A stretch of 64,000 nt of DNA from Epiperipatus broadwayi (GCA_028023455.1 JAQFVV010000013.1:1238001-1302000), one strand, 5' to 3'. Counted from the first letter of the stretch, positions 1 through 12,335 are shown. The notes: generated from the letters alone by a model not told the origin. Numbers and translations are program-made.

Positions 1-289
1 TCAGAATAATATCTTTTTAAATATATTTAAAACTTCGTCTCCACTTAATATTTCTGAAATATATAAATAAAGATATCCGAAGAAGATGCATGACTCTAGA
101 TGCATTTTATGCTGAGTCATAATCTCTTAAACAAAATCTTTATCATTAATTTAAAATAAATGTGTTTTATTGTCATTTGCCTTTTTCAGATGTCTATATG
201 ACATAGTGGAAAGTTTAAGTATTTTAAAAAGATATATTTGGAAAAAGTGAGATGAAATTTCATTAATTAATCCATGTGTTTTAAGTTTA

Positions 290-400
290 GATCCAATTTT
301 TTATATAATACAATAATCTCTAACTTAATAAATGATTAATAATAATCATTAATATATTTATCTGAAATGGATAGTATCAAAGATGTAAAAACAAAAATTA
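290..400. repeat. Interspersed repeat, family D copy 1
   Basis: A stretch centred on ATTAATAATAATCATTAATA followed by a TTTATCTGAAATG-like tail recurs near 42.9 kb and again split across 52.5/53.7 kb. It has no coding potential. It matters because the third copy is the target of the composite hAT insertion described below. The class of the repeat is not recognisable. Confidence 0.5.
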
Positions 401-774
401 TAATACTTGTAAATCAGATCGTAATATGTTTTTTTACTGGTTTGATAGCTTTCAAGATTATGGAATGCAATTTGGGAGCACTGGGAATTAATATGATTGA
501 CTACATGCTTGCTATAAACCAATAAAATATCAACTGATTCCATGACATAACTCTAACTTCAATATTACTGCTACATGCTTCTCTCATTATAATGTGTAAT
601 CATTATTAAAAGTGGAAATAAATCATATGCTCTATAATTATAGAAGTATGACCGTTTCACCAGAAGTAATTAACTTATTACAAATGCATTTTGATATTTG
701 TCAAAATCTCTATATAAATGTTTCTAATTAAAATGTAGATTTAAATAAATACAGACTTAAAAAAAATAATAATA

Positions 775-905
775 ATTGAACGATTTCATTGCTCAAGAAT
801 TCGTAAGAAGTGCGATCTCTAGGATTTTCAGAATTAGAATCTATTAGAGAACCTTAGTTCTAGATTCTACACTCTACCACCACACTAAACCATCCAAAGC
901 AATAT
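775..905 (-). repeat. tRNA-derived SINE (family 1)
   Basis: Read on the minus strand, this carries a box A-like element (TAGTGTGGTGGTAGA, complement of 873-887) and a box B-like element (AGATTCTAATTC, complement of 830-841) about 45 bp apart, as in an RNA polymerase III internal promoter. The tail, near CAAGAATTCGTAAGAA on the plus strand, is shared with the copy at 55.25 kb. It is diverged and cannot be a functional tRNA because the stems do not pair well. A (TAA)/A-rich stretch lies next to it. Confidence 0.6.
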
Positions 906-3590
906 AGACTTTAAAATCTGTTTATAGTCTTCAGAAATAAGATAATTTTATTATATATATTATAACAACTACAAATTACAAATAAAAGAAAAACTCAGCC
1001 TAAACGTTTATATCTAAAAACAAAGTATGATAGAAACTGAAAAAATAATTGTTAAAAATAAAATGATTTTATTTTATATTAATTACCAAATAAATTTCTT
1101 CCACATTTCTGATTTAAACAACGGGAATTTAATATCTGTGGTTATTCTGGAAAAAATTTTTTTAAGTACTATATTGGTTGTTATTCATTCCTCTGAGATC
1201 ATAACTAATTATTAAAAAAAAAATCCAATTGATACTAGTAATTAGACCAGCAGTGAAGAATGTTAGTCTTCATTAAAATCATGATGATTATCTATAATTG
1301 CTTAACATTTTATAGTCCGTTTTGTTTAATTAATTAAATAAATTTAACTTTCTAAGATAAGTTGCTGAAGATCTCTTTCTAGAGTATTTTTATATCTATT
1401 ATACATTCTTTATTAATTTTTAGCTACCACTGATCTATTTATTTAAAGATTGCACACTTTTTGCCACTTAAATAAATTGACATTAAAAGAGAAAATGGAG
1501 TTGTTATTTGCAACTTTGTTAAACATGATTATTTAAATCTTTGAAAATTAAATTTATTTAATTAATTAAATAAAACGTACTATCCGGACTAATACTTAAG
1601 TACCATAATAATTAAAATTTTTACCTTTTAAACAAATTACATGAGTTACTTTTTAAAAAAAAAAAAAGGTATTTATGTAATTTCTTATATTAGCATGTAT
1701 CTTTTTTTTAATTGGATTTTTTTAAAAAAAAAAGATAAGCAAGAAAATTTTATATGTTTTAGACACTAACTCTATAGTTTTCCTACAAAAATGAGAATTA
1801 CATAAATTATTCAGAAATTAATTAAAAATATTAGGTTTTTTTTTTTTGTTTTTTTTTTCAAAATAATTTTTGAAATTTAAAGAAAATTGTTATGATGTAA
1901 ATTTTTTATTTGTACTGGAGATCATGCGATATTTCATTTATTAATTAAATGTTTTTTTGCATTGCATTCACATTAAATATATGCAAAACCATTTCACTTA
2001 AATTATAGTGGCTCGATGTTTTAAAAATAAAAAATTTTCATTTTATATGTATAAGATGAAGATTTACTATTTTTATTGCATTCACCAATAATATATATAA
2101 TTATCTAAAGTTTGGATAATTATTCTAAAACATCAAATCTCTCTATTATTTAAGGGGAATGAAAATTTAAAATGTATCTACATTCAGTGTTATATTTATT
2201 GCAATGGAAAAAGCTTAGTCAATAAATGAAATGTCATGCGATTGTAGTGCTATTTCCTAATATAAAATAAAAGGCAGAGCAAACAATTTTTTTTATCAGT
2301 TGGACTTTTTCATAGAGTGCACTTCATTGAATCTCTTTGTGAAAGATGACTATAGCTAAGACAAAATAATGAAATGATATTAGAAGTAAATATTTAGTTT
2401 TGTATATAATACATAAAAAAGGATTGCCTGTATAGTAATTAGCATATTTATTTGTTTTTTTTTTCTACGATAAAATTATGATTTGAAATTTTAGTCCAAG
2501 TAAAATGAAAAGGTTTTTAAATAACATTTTCAAGTAACTTATGATGTTTTTATAGGTAATAGCTCAATTTTCTACCCATTAGAATTTCTTTATTTTTTAA
2601 TCATTATAAATCCATTTTATCATTTTTTTAAACCTTAGCAATCCAATGCTGAATAGAAATCTAAGTTTAGCCCACTTCCTTCACTATGTAGCATCTCTTC
2701 TCTATATAATTTCTTCAAACTTTCTTGTCTCATCTATTCATTTTACAGTGATCTCTTTTTATGTCTTTTATAGTCTAATGGAAAAAAATTTTTTTTTTCT
2801 GTAACGTCTTTTATTCAACTCCATTTCCACCTTTTATTTATTTTTAATAATGCCAATGATGTATGTTATTTTTTCATTCATGCTCTTTGCTTCTGTATAT
2901 CTCCATATTTTGCTGTTTGTCAACATATTGCTTTCTTATTCTCATACCAATAAATGAGCAATAATAAAAAATAAAAAAAATTTCTAGCACATTAAATAAT
3001 TAACAGTCTCTTTACTGAAAATAGTCTTCCAATTATTGATTTGAAAACAGATGATTAGCTATTTTTATGCAGATAAAATAAAAAAGAAACCTATAAAAAA
3101 ACCATCATCTCATAGGTACCTCAAATTATTATTTTAAAAATTAATAGAAACTAAATTTGATTTGTAAAATCCCTGAAGTATAAAGCTCTATAATATGATT
3201 CAAACTCTATAAACAATCTAGTGTTCCAAGTCATTGCTAACTATGAATAAAGCAAGTTGGGAAATCATGACTTCCATTAGTCTCTGCATATTGGGTGTTC
3301 AATAAAAATTGAACATCCATATATATCATCTATAATATGACTTCCAACATGTTTGATAAAACTTTTTATCTCAAAATTTTAACATTAGTTCTCGGTGGTC
3401 TTTGTTCTCCAAACATGGACAATTTAAAATTATTGATTAGCATATTTTTCTCATTGTTTTAGAATAAAATCAGTGGCATTTAGTCATGTCTTTATTATAA
3501 AGATGTCAATAAGGGAAAGAACCATGGTGTGAGATTATAAATAAAAGACAGAAAACAAGATTGAGGAAATTGATAGTATATCACATACAC
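906..3590. other. AT-rich DNA without recognised genes
   Basis: Many A/T homopolymers and no ORF with recognisable domains. A small hairpin, TGTTCAATAAAAATTGAACA, lies near 3297-3316. Nothing else could be supported. Confidence 0.6.
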
Positions 3591-3604
3591 AACAGCAAGA
3601 TTAT

Positions 3605-3720
3605 TTATTCAACTTAATAAAAAATACTAATGCAATTAATTTAGCTTTATGCACCAACAATGTTTCATTTTAATGAAAAGTAGAGGACTTTTATAATGAT
3701 ATACAGAATACTTTTGAATA
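3605..3720 (+). pseudogene. LINE endonuclease relic
   Basis: Short translated pieces in two frames give YAPT followed, after a few residues and a frameshift, by a segment like EDFYNDIQNTFE. This is the characteristic YAPT...FY.D.Q pattern of the apurinic-like (APE) endonuclease of RTE-type and related non-LTR retrotransposons. Stops and frameshifts are frequent, and nothing upstream or downstream is clearly alignable, although decayed LINE sequence may extend to about 4.1 kb. This is a dead fragment, identified by motif only. Confidence 0.45.
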
Positions 3721-5325
3721 ACATTAACTATCTTGAGAGTGAGAATTTAGATATAGAGATAGAAATAAGTGGTGACAAAATTTATGGAATTTTCTGAAAA
3801 GAAAATATTATATATAATACAACACTTTGGCTTTTTGAAAAAATATAATGAATGAATGAATCCATATAAAGCTATTATAGGGTTGGATTCTATTTTGATT
3901 AACAGAAAATATGTCTTTCAAGACTGTATTGTGCTTAATGGGCTCAAAACAGGAGTGATCAGCAATTAACTGGTTGTTAATACAAAACTAGATAGGCAAA
4001 ATCTATTATAAAAATAGTATGTATCGATAGTTGATGTTGATGCTTTTAATCTTTGGAAATATTTTAGTGAGTTTCATCTCTGTCTTTAAAAGTACTTCAG
4101 ATTTGATTGAGATCAATAAATAAAAAAAACATACAATAATAAAAGCAGTTATGTGAAAGTGATTTATAATAAGCTCAGTAAAGAATGCTTTATTGATAAA
4201 TAGTGTAAAATATCAATAATATAAAGTGAGTTTAAGTTTTTGAAACTAATATAGTTATTCATTATAAACATAATAATATTGATAGTAAACTTAATATTTA
4301 CTTTTTGACTTTATTGCTGCCATCTATTGTAAGCTTGAGCAATCAATAGATACTAAATAATAATTCTTGTTAATTTCATATCTGTATTACCATATTGATT
4401 ATCACCAGACTAGTTTGTGAATTGCATTAATGAGAATCTTGAGCCTGAATCTATTGTATCTACTATGCCTTAAATCAGAAATTGGTCTGACTATGGCAGC
4501 CATTGATAAAAAAACTATTTTTTTCTGTAAATCATCTTCTAAGTTGAGGGATTTATGTGATATTTATTGGTTTTAAACTTTATCGTATTAGCGTTTTAAA
4601 AATATCTCAAAAAATCGTCTAAATCTTTTATAGTAAATATATAGATATATACACCCAAAAGTCAATTACCACAATCCATCACTCTCAAATTGATTTTTTT
4701 AAAAACTTCTTCATAGTCTCAAAAGACTGAATATTTTTAAATACAAATCAGAGTAAGGTTATAATTTTCTTTTATACAAAGCAAACAGTTGGTGAAGCTA
4801 GTTCCCTAAAACCAATACTATGAGCTATGTATTTTTTAAAAATAAAAAAATTCTTACTGTAGTGTACTTAATCATTACTAAAATAAAAGTTAATATTTTT
4901 TTATTTCAGTCTTATCATCATAATAATAATAATGATAATAATAATAATAATATTTTTTTTATTATTAGTCTATATTTATTCATGCATTCATTCATGTTAA
5001 ATATACAAATTAAAATATCTTTACACAAATGTGAATGTCATTCTTCTCCTACTAAGTCCTACTTGTGTTTTTATGTAGAAGAAAATTTTCATAACAGTTT
5101 ATATATTTATATTTTTATTTTATTTTAAACATAATATAAAATATGCTAATGATAATAACAACAATAGTTTACATTTCAATAATATATTAATTATACATAA
5201 TGAAAATATTGATTATATCATATTATAAACTCAAATATATTTTGCTATAACTAAGTTTTCTCCCTTTCCCCCCTCTTTAATATATTTTTTAATTAATTTT
5301 TTTATTTTCCTATTGTACCAGTCAA
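3721..5325. other. AT-rich DNA, (AAT)n microsatellite
   Basis: An imperfect (TAA/ATAATA) tract sits at about 4915-4970. The 102-codon ORF covering 4820-5128 is largely low-complexity Asn/Ile/Phe and is not supported as a gene. The rest is plain AT-rich sequence. Confidence 0.6.
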
Positions 5326-5327
5326 AA

Positions 5328-5490
5328 CATGTTTATTCATCTACCATGAGCTGAAACTCACAAAATGTACTTCAAACCCAGTCAAGCCCGAGATTTAGAT
5401 TATGGACCAGCCTGGATTCGAACCCACTCTCTAAGCCCCAGGTCAAACACCTAATGGATAACATAACAGTGATGGCACATGAGAATTAAT
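5328..5490 (-). repeat. tRNA-derived SINE (family 2)
   Basis: The minus strand carries a very good box B (GGGTTCGAATCC, complement of about 5414-5425). A diverged D-arm region lies about 45 bp upstream of it, at about 5450-5475. A further 80-90 bp of non-tRNA body extends to about 5328. Box A is weak. The perfect box B in an otherwise AT-rich region makes a tRNA-related SINE the best explanation. Confidence 0.6.
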
Positions 5491-5834
5491 TTTAATCCAG
5501 CCCACTAGTAAAACAGAGAAGACAATGAGACATCTATTAACTATGACTAAACTAAAATATATATAAGCATGGTTGTACTTTTGGAAGTGGAGAAAAGAGA
5601 AATTCGAACTACTCAGACAAGTTGGATAATAAAAATGTAGTTTAATATAGTGACAAATTGTTTACCATACATTTATAAATTGATTGCAAACATTAGTATG
5701 TGCGTGAATGAACAAGTGGTAGATGATTACATAGTGTCATTCACGCTATTATTTCTCATATGCTCTTTTATTAATTAAATAAGAGATATACATTAACACA
5801 CATCTTTGGTGTGTACAGTATTAAAATGACAATC

Positions 5835-5990
5835 GATTATTAGGAAGAAGTTAAATAAAATTGCTATTAATGCCTTGATTTATGGTTCTGAAACATGGTG
5901 ACTAACATTATTTCGGGGAGTATTCTGAGATTCATCACAGATATAATACAAACTACTTTCATGCCATTATGGTCAGAAAAATAAAATACA
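5835..5990 (+). pseudogene. LINE reverse-transcriptase C-terminal relic
   Basis: Plus-strand translation of about 5850-5905 gives a segment ending in LIYGSETW, the conserved motif that follows the RT domain in Jockey/I/RTE-type non-LTR retrotransposons (usually xxLLYGxETW). The downstream His/Leu-rich region is consistent with the following linker, but a frameshift interrupts it. It is only about 150 bp long, so clade assignment is not possible. Confidence 0.5.
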
Positions 5991-6550
5991 TTTGATAACA
6001 TATTTTATTATATAATAAAATACTTAATGTGAAATTTTTAATTAGTGCTGGTAAGAATGCTTATTTTCCCCAAGGCATATAGATACTCTTAAATACAGAA
6101 ATAAGTTATGATGGTGGTATTGTATAAGACTGAAATAAATTTAATTAATAAAACTAGAAGTAGTTGGCATTTATATATATATATTTTATGCAGAGTGCAA
6201 TTTTAATATTAGAGCATTAAAACTGGGTCATGAAGCAAAAGAAATAAATATACGAAAAAGTTTGCAGTGCTGACATAATAACCAAGAAATAACAGGAAAA
6301 GTTGTGTTTCTGGACAAAAGACAAAGTGGACAGGCATGCCGTGGACATCGCCGACATGCAGGCCTTTTATACGAAGACAGTGGATAGGTATAGCGTGTGC
6401 CAGACTTAGGGAATCACTGCCAGAGGCCTTTTTATATGAAATAAATGGTTCTGGGAATGTCAACTATCCTCAAAACAAGGCTTGAGAAATAAATCTATGG
6501 GTTCAAACTTGTCACAACCCCCAGATTAGAAGATTAGAAGCACGTAATAT

Positions 6551-6554
6551 ATAT
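6551..6554. repeat. Target site duplication (left), ATAT
   Basis: ATAT immediately precedes the 5' LTR and is repeated at 10039-10042 after the 3' LTR. A 4-bp duplication is usual for LTR retrotransposon integration. The AT-rich context makes this modest evidence alone. Confidence 0.6.
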
Positions 6555-7930
6555 TGTAATGTTTATTTATATACGTTACAAATATATTGGCATTGGGTAA
6601 AAAAAAAAAAAAAACTAAAAGATAAAAGTGGATTTAAAATTTTGTTGAGTAATTTTTTTTTTTAAAAAAAAAAACATACAATGAGGGTTGAATTATTCTT
6701 CTTATTTTTTTTTTATGTGATTAGTAATAACAGTAATTGGAGAGAACAAAAGAATTCCAAAAGCAAGTAAAAAAAGATAAGCTGAAAGTAGAAATACTCA
6801 AATTAATTAAAGATGGCCGAAAACTTGAAGAAAATAAAGACTTTATTACATAAAATTTATAAAGACTGGATAAGATTAAAAAGGCATGGTACTAGCATGC
6901 GCAGAAGTCCTGAAAACTGGATATAAAAAGGAGGGATCCGGTTGAAGGAACGTCTTGTTCGTTTTGTTTCTCTAGTTGGTCTTGGATAACATTAATATAT
7001 CCAAGATCGCTCTTCGCTGAAGGAATTCGGCATGTCACAGTGAACCGGAGCTTCTGAAGACATCGGACCTAATGATGTACACCAGGAAAAGCCTTCGTGA
7101 CCGACTGGGGAAATGGACCACAAGATCAAGCAATAACCAAAAGGCCGAGCTCATTATAACCAAAAAATTATGCATAGTTATCTACTACTGAATTCATGAA
7201 ACTTACCGGTAAGAATAATTATCCTGATTGTGACAAAGTTAACTATTTAAAACTACTCGTAAAAATATACGTATAAAAGAATCCCGATAGTGACTTTAAT
7301 TTTTCTATATGAGAGACTCTTATTTAACCAAGAACTTTTTGTTTATTTTAACTGATATTTATATTTTCTGGATATTTCCCACCTGAATTAAATGTGTTCT
7401 CTCCAAGGTATTAATTAGCTACTTAACATGAAGTATTTTAGTTTGTCAAAATTAAAAATATTTCTAATATCAATTCTCATTTGTGCATTATTAATAATAG
7501 TTATTATTTTTTATTATTAAATTTATTTTTAGTGTAATAAGATTTAAACGTAAGTTACCTTTGCCAATATGTTTCAATATGCCCAGGACTAATAATCGTA
7601 AAAATCATTAATTCTCATTACGGTAGAATTACCGCCCCTTAAAAAAAATATATAATAAAAATCTTTTTATTTTTTTTTTACAACTTGCGAGAGGTGCTGG
7701 CGACATATTTCAGCGGATTCTTAGGAATTCTGGCGCCCATAGTAAATAAAATTAAAAGTTGATTTTGTCAATAGCACAATTCGTAACAATTAATAGGCTG
7801 AAGTTGATCAGGAAAAATAGCTGTGTTTTTAGAATAGAAATACAACTTCCTTCTTTTTTGACATAGCTTGATCAACTCACGCGCAGTTTATATTAGCGTG
7901 TAAAGGCCTAGCAAAACGAAAAATGTTATA
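6555..7930 (+). repeat. 5' LTR of non-autonomous LTR retrotransposon
   Basis: This 1376-bp terminal repeat is matched by 8673-10038 with only about 14 base differences plus small indels, the largest about 13-15 bp near 7711. It starts TGTAATG and ends CGTTATA-like (TGTTATA here, CGTTATA in the 3' copy). The first 26 bases form a palindrome, TGTAATG/CGTTACA around a 12-base AT spacer. A TATAAAAAG promoter-like box lies at 6922-6930 and AATAAA occurs near 7745. Several ORFs of about 65 codons overlap it and are not conserved proteins. An alternative is that the repeat includes former internal sequence, because TGGCGCC, the core of a common primer-binding site, occurs near 7731. Confidence 0.85.
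6922..6930 (+). promoter_or_regulatory. LTR TATA box
   Basis: TATAAAAAG, with a G-rich patch just downstream, fits a core promoter. Transcription would then start around 6950-6960. It is preserved identically in the 3' LTR at 9037-9045. Confidence 0.5.
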
Positions 7931-8672
7931 ATGGAGACTCAACTCGGGCTTCGATTTAACAACTACAACCTGAGATGAGTTGTAATGATAAAGAACATTA
8001 CAATGATGACTCAAAGAAACTCACAGCTGGAAAATAAATTATGATTTTTTTGAAAAAAGAAAAAAATTATAAAAAAAAAACTAACTAATTAAACCCTGAT
8101 TATTAAAATATGAAAGAAGATATTTTTTTAATATGACTTCAGAAAGAAAATATATATGTATATTTTTTTATATATGTCTAAAAACACGATCGTGGCTGAT
8201 GTAGACGTAAGTCACAAATATTTGACCGGGTAGGCGGTTACTGAAGAGGGAAATAACATAGCCCCAAGTCCTTATCTGCAGTATATGAACATAAGACCGT
8301 CTTTAAATGCTCGTCAGACTATTTCTAGCAGAGATCCCAATAAAGGGGAAGGTGGATCAAGTTGGACCAAGTTGCCATGAGCCTGTAAGACTCAGAACGA
8401 TGAGCAACGCTCGTTTGTGCTTATAACTTGGGCTTCTTATCATTAATATTACACTAAAGCGGATAGGACACAGATGAATGTTGAAATATTTTCCATTCCC
8501 GCCGTGTTAGACCTAAAAGTGGGCGTTAAAGCCGAACGTCATTTGTGAATGAGTCTACACAATATATCAGCACGCTACTACAGAAAAAAAAATACGAATA
8601 TGAATTTAAAAACTTAAGAATAAAATTAGTGTAAACCCCTATTTTATTCTCATCTCCTGGCACTGGTGGTAT
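7931..8672 (+). other. LTR element interior, non-coding
   Basis: Begins ATGGAGACTC, with a possible primer-binding site from 7932. No ORF over 60 codons encodes a recognisable domain. The segment at about 8170-8570 is clearly more GC- and CpG-rich than the surrounding DNA and may hold packaging and dimerisation signals, which is inference only. Confidence 0.7.
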
Positions 8673-10038
8673 TGTAACGTTTATTTATATACATTACAAA
8701 TATATTGGCATTGGGTAAAAAAAGAAAAAAAACTAAAAGATAAAAGTGGATTTAAAATTTTGTTGAGTAATTTTTTTTAAAAAAAAAAACGTACAATGAG
8801 GGTTGAATTATTCTTCTTATTTTTTTTTATGTGATTAGTAATAACAGTAATTGGAGAGAACAAAAGAATTCAAAAAGTAAGTAAAAAAAAGATAAGCTGA
8901 AAGTAGAAATACTCAAATTAATTAAAGATGGCCGAAAACTTGAAGAAAATAAAGACTTTATTACATAAAATTTATAAAGACTGGATAAGATTAAAAAGGC
9001 ATGGTACTAGCATGCGCAGAAGTCCTGAAAACTGGATATAAAAAGGAGGGATCCGGTTGAAGGAACGTCTTGTTCGTTTTGTTTCTCTAGTTGGTCTTGG
9101 ATAACATTAATATATCCAAGATCGCTCTTCGCTGAAGGAATTCGGCATGTCGCAGTGAACCGGAGCTTCTGAAGACATCGGACCTAATGATGTACACCAG
9201 GAAAAGCCTTCGTGACCGACTGGGGAAATGGACCACAAGATCAAGCAATAACCAAAAGGCCGAGCTCATTATAACCAAAAAACTATGCATAGTTATCTAC
9301 TACTGAATTCATGAAACTTACCAGTAAGAATAATTATCCTGATTGTGACAAAGTTAACTATTTAAAACTACTCGTAAAAATATACGTATAAAAGAATCCC
9401 GATAGTGACTTTAATTTTTCTATATGAGAGACTCTTATTTAACCAAGAACTTTTTGTTTATTTTAACTGATATTTATATTTTCTGGATATTTCCCACCTG
9501 AATTAAATGTGTTCTCTCCAAGGTATTAATTAGCTACTTAACATGAAGTATTTTAGTTTGTCAAAATTAAAAATATTTCTAATATCAATTCTCATTTGTG
9601 CGTTATTAATAATAGTTATTATTTTTTATTATTAAATTTATTTTTAGTGTAATAAGATTTAAACGTAAGTTACCTTTGCCAATATGTTTCAATACTCCCA
9701 GGACTAATAATCGTAAAAATCATTAATTCTCATTACGGTAGAATTACCGCCCCTTAAAAAAATATATATATAATAAAAATCTTTTTATTTATTTTTTTTA
9801 CAACTTGCGAGAGGTGCTGGCGACATAGGAAGGAATTCTGGCGCCCATAGTAAATAAAATTAAAAGTTGATTTTGTCAATAGCACAATTCATAACAATTA
9901 ATAGGCTGAAGTTGATCAGGAAAAATAGCTGTGTTTTTAGAATAGAAATACAACTTCCTTCTTTTTTGACATAGCTTGATCAACTCACGCACAGTTTATA
10001 TTAGCGTGTAAAGGCCTAGCAAAACGAAAAACGTTATA
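8673..10038 (+). repeat. 3' LTR of non-autonomous LTR retrotransposon
   Basis: A 1366-bp copy of 6555-7930 with TATAAAAAG at 9037-9045 and terminal CGTTATA at 10032-10038. Relative to the 5' LTR it lacks about 13-15 bp near 9826. The minus-strand ORF at 9087-9290 is a shadow of the repeat. Confidence 0.85.
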
Positions 10039-10042
10039 ATAT

Positions 10043-11568
10043 ATATATATACGAAGATAGGCCAAATGTCAGGAACGCAGTAATGATAAATGTCTCTAAT
10101 GACATTGAATAAGTTTTACTGCTTTAAAATGAATGACCCTTATTTAAATGCCATAATTTAGACAAATAATACACTATGCAGTTATAATATATATAGACAC
10201 AAGATTTTACTTAATAACTAAAACAGTAAAATATTACAATTTACTCCCCTTCCCTTTCTGATATTTAAAATAATTCAATCCCACCCTCATGGTTTTTATA
10301 GCAACTGGAATATTTAAATACAATATTTGAAATTTTAAGAGTATGGAAAATAAAAGAGGACTGGCATTTATAGAAAATAATTAATGGGTCACTCTTTCAG
10401 AATTTAAAAAAAACATTTTAAAAAATTTCAAAGCATTAATTAGCTTGAATGTTGGATTTACCCTGAGTAGAATTACTTTATTTTGAGTTGAACAAATAAT
10501 TTTATAATAAACCAACATAAAATGTTGATTCGTAAAAAAACAAACTGGCGAACATATGTCATATAATATATTTTGAAGGAACATTGAAAACCTTAATTAA
10601 TGGAGATTTAATTGAAAGACAAAAAGAATTTTAGAAATTAAGTTCACCAGGTTGCTGGAAATTGGCATATTAATAATAAACAAGCAGATATATAAATCAA
10701 AGAATAAATACATATAAATAAATGACTGCACCAAAGTTAAGGAAAATTAAGAGCATATGAGAGAGAATTAAATTTATAGAAATCACTTAAAAGTAAATTA
10801 CATATTAAAACAATAAAGTTAAATAACACATTAGAAGAAATCTTGATAGATGAGTTAGGCTAAATTTAGTTTGAGGTGACAGTTTGAAAAGTTACCTTGC
10901 AATTTTAAGAATCCAATTTAGTACAGCACGTGCACGGCAATTGAAATGCAAGTTCTTCGGTGGCAGGAAGCTTCTATTAGCATACTAAAGTTCTTAAGTC
11001 AGGCTTTTGCTTCACTTCTGGGCAGCAGAATTGTATGACTGTGGAAGATGATGACCCAACAGGGCTGAGAAGGGTGATGGACTTACTACTACATCATTTT
11101 CAGTTTCATAATGATGAGTAGTATGTTAACAATACAGATCTCTCAATAGTAACTTATCTGTTGGTGATTTAAAAACTGGCCATTTTATACTCTGCCCAGA
11201 TATTTCTGGAATGCTTTTAATTACTTAGTTCATTGTTTTTGAAAGATGCAACTGTTAGATAACATCCAAAAATAAATTCAACTCTATTTCCAGATTAGAA
11301 ATAGATTTGACAAAATGTTTATAACAAAAGAAAATATTTAATCTTAATCCCATTTTAAGTAAAAACTTTAATTAAAAATACCTTCCCCAGATTAAAACAA
11401 TAATGTTTCCAACCCTTTAATTATTTTTGGGCAATTAACAGTACATCTTCCATCTTGGATTTTATAAAATACAGTTTAATAGAGAGAAAAAAAGTACTTT
11501 AAAAGAAAAAGTTGTATAAATGACATATAATAAAATATTTAAAAAATCTATATTTTGCTAGTAAGTTT
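10043..11568. other. AT-rich DNA without recognised genes
   Basis: Ordinary AT-rich sequence with somewhat higher complexity around 10900-11200. The minus-strand ORF of 67 codons at 10381-10584 shows no domain and is probably fortuitous. Confidence 0.5.
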
Positions 11569-11570
11569 TT

Positions 11571-11650
11571 GCTCCTATATATATATATTTGAGCTGCACC
11601 TATAATATTTGCTCCTATATATATATATTTGAGCTGCACCTATAATACTT
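11571..11650. repeat. Perfect 40-bp tandem duplication
   Basis: Two consecutive 40-bp units, GCTCC(TA)nTTTGAGCTGCACC..., differ only at the last couple of bases. Each carries an internal TA microsatellite. Its identity indicates a recent slippage or repair event. Confidence 0.9.
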
Positions 11651-12129
11651 TAATAAAAAAATAATAATAATTAATAAAAAAGAATTAATAATAATTTTAA
11701 AAAATGTTATTGAAACATTAAAATTTTATAACTTAGGCATGCATCTCAAATATATACATAAAATATATATAAACAACAAAAGGAGTAGGATAGGATATAA
11801 GATTTGAGTACAGGTTAGTAGGTGGAAACATGAAGCTCAGTCTTAAGCTAAGATTGATTGCTTCACTATCTTGCTGCAAGCTTTTTAATTCAATAAATAA
11901 ATTATTGAATAATTTAAAAACATTAACTTTTTATTCTAGTTCCATATTTATTCTAATATTTTGAAATTATCTATGTATCCATTGAGTCTTAGATTCATTT
12001 CAAATCATTTACATACACTTTTTTGAAAATACTATTTATCCAAGAAGTTGATTGAATAATAAAATAATAGAGTTAAAAATTAAATGCTTTTATTTACCTT
12101 GCATTAAAAAAGCAAAAAAAAAATTGTTT

Positions 12130-12335
12130 CTTCAATCACAATTAGAGTTTTTAGATTTAACTTGAAATAAAAGCATGGGGGAGGGGGCGTCCAGAAATTA
12201 AGTCAATTCCAAAATTGACTTAATTAATTTTTCAACTCCCCCTACATGCTTTATGATTGATTTGATTAATATCTGGACTTCCCTCCATGTTTTTATTTAA
12301 AGTTAAATCTAAAAACCCCAAATGTGATTTTAAAA
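12130..12335. repeat. Foldback (palindromic) repeat
   Basis: Sequence from about 12146 (GTTTTTAGATTTAACTT, then AAATAAAAGCATGG) recurs inverted at about 12283-12316. The centre (12200-12223) is itself palindromic, AAGTCAATT/AATTGACTT. The G-rich stretch at 12176-12187 can pair with C-rich 12236-12243 or with 12279-12288, so two alternative foldings exist. It looks like a small foldback MITE; the family is unknown. Confidence 0.65.

Larger units (their letters stand above)
6555..10038 (+). mobile_element. Complete non-coding LTR retrotransposon
   Basis: Structure: 5' LTR (6555-7930), interior (7931-8672), 3' LTR (8673-10038), flanked by ATAT. The interior is only 742 bp, is richer in G+C than its surroundings and contains no ORF with gag, protease, RT or integrase motifs. 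A TGG at 7932 just inside the 5' LTR begins a plausible primer-binding site, but I could not match it to a specific tRNA. The purine tract before the 3' LTR is weak. The layout (long LTRs, short non-coding interior) makes this a non-autonomous element mobilised in trans, most likely by a Ty3/Gypsy-type partner, although the superfamily is inferred only from termini and TSD length. High LTR identity indicates recent insertion. Confidence 0.8.

Noticed and set aside
4820-5128. 102-codon plus-strand ORF
   Set aside because: Low-complexity Asn run from an AAT microsatellite; AT-rich chance ORF with no domain.
6209-6463. 84-codon minus-strand ORF beside the LTR element
   Set aside because: Relatively GC-rich, but no homology is recognisable; the plus strand fits a decayed LINE tail about as well.
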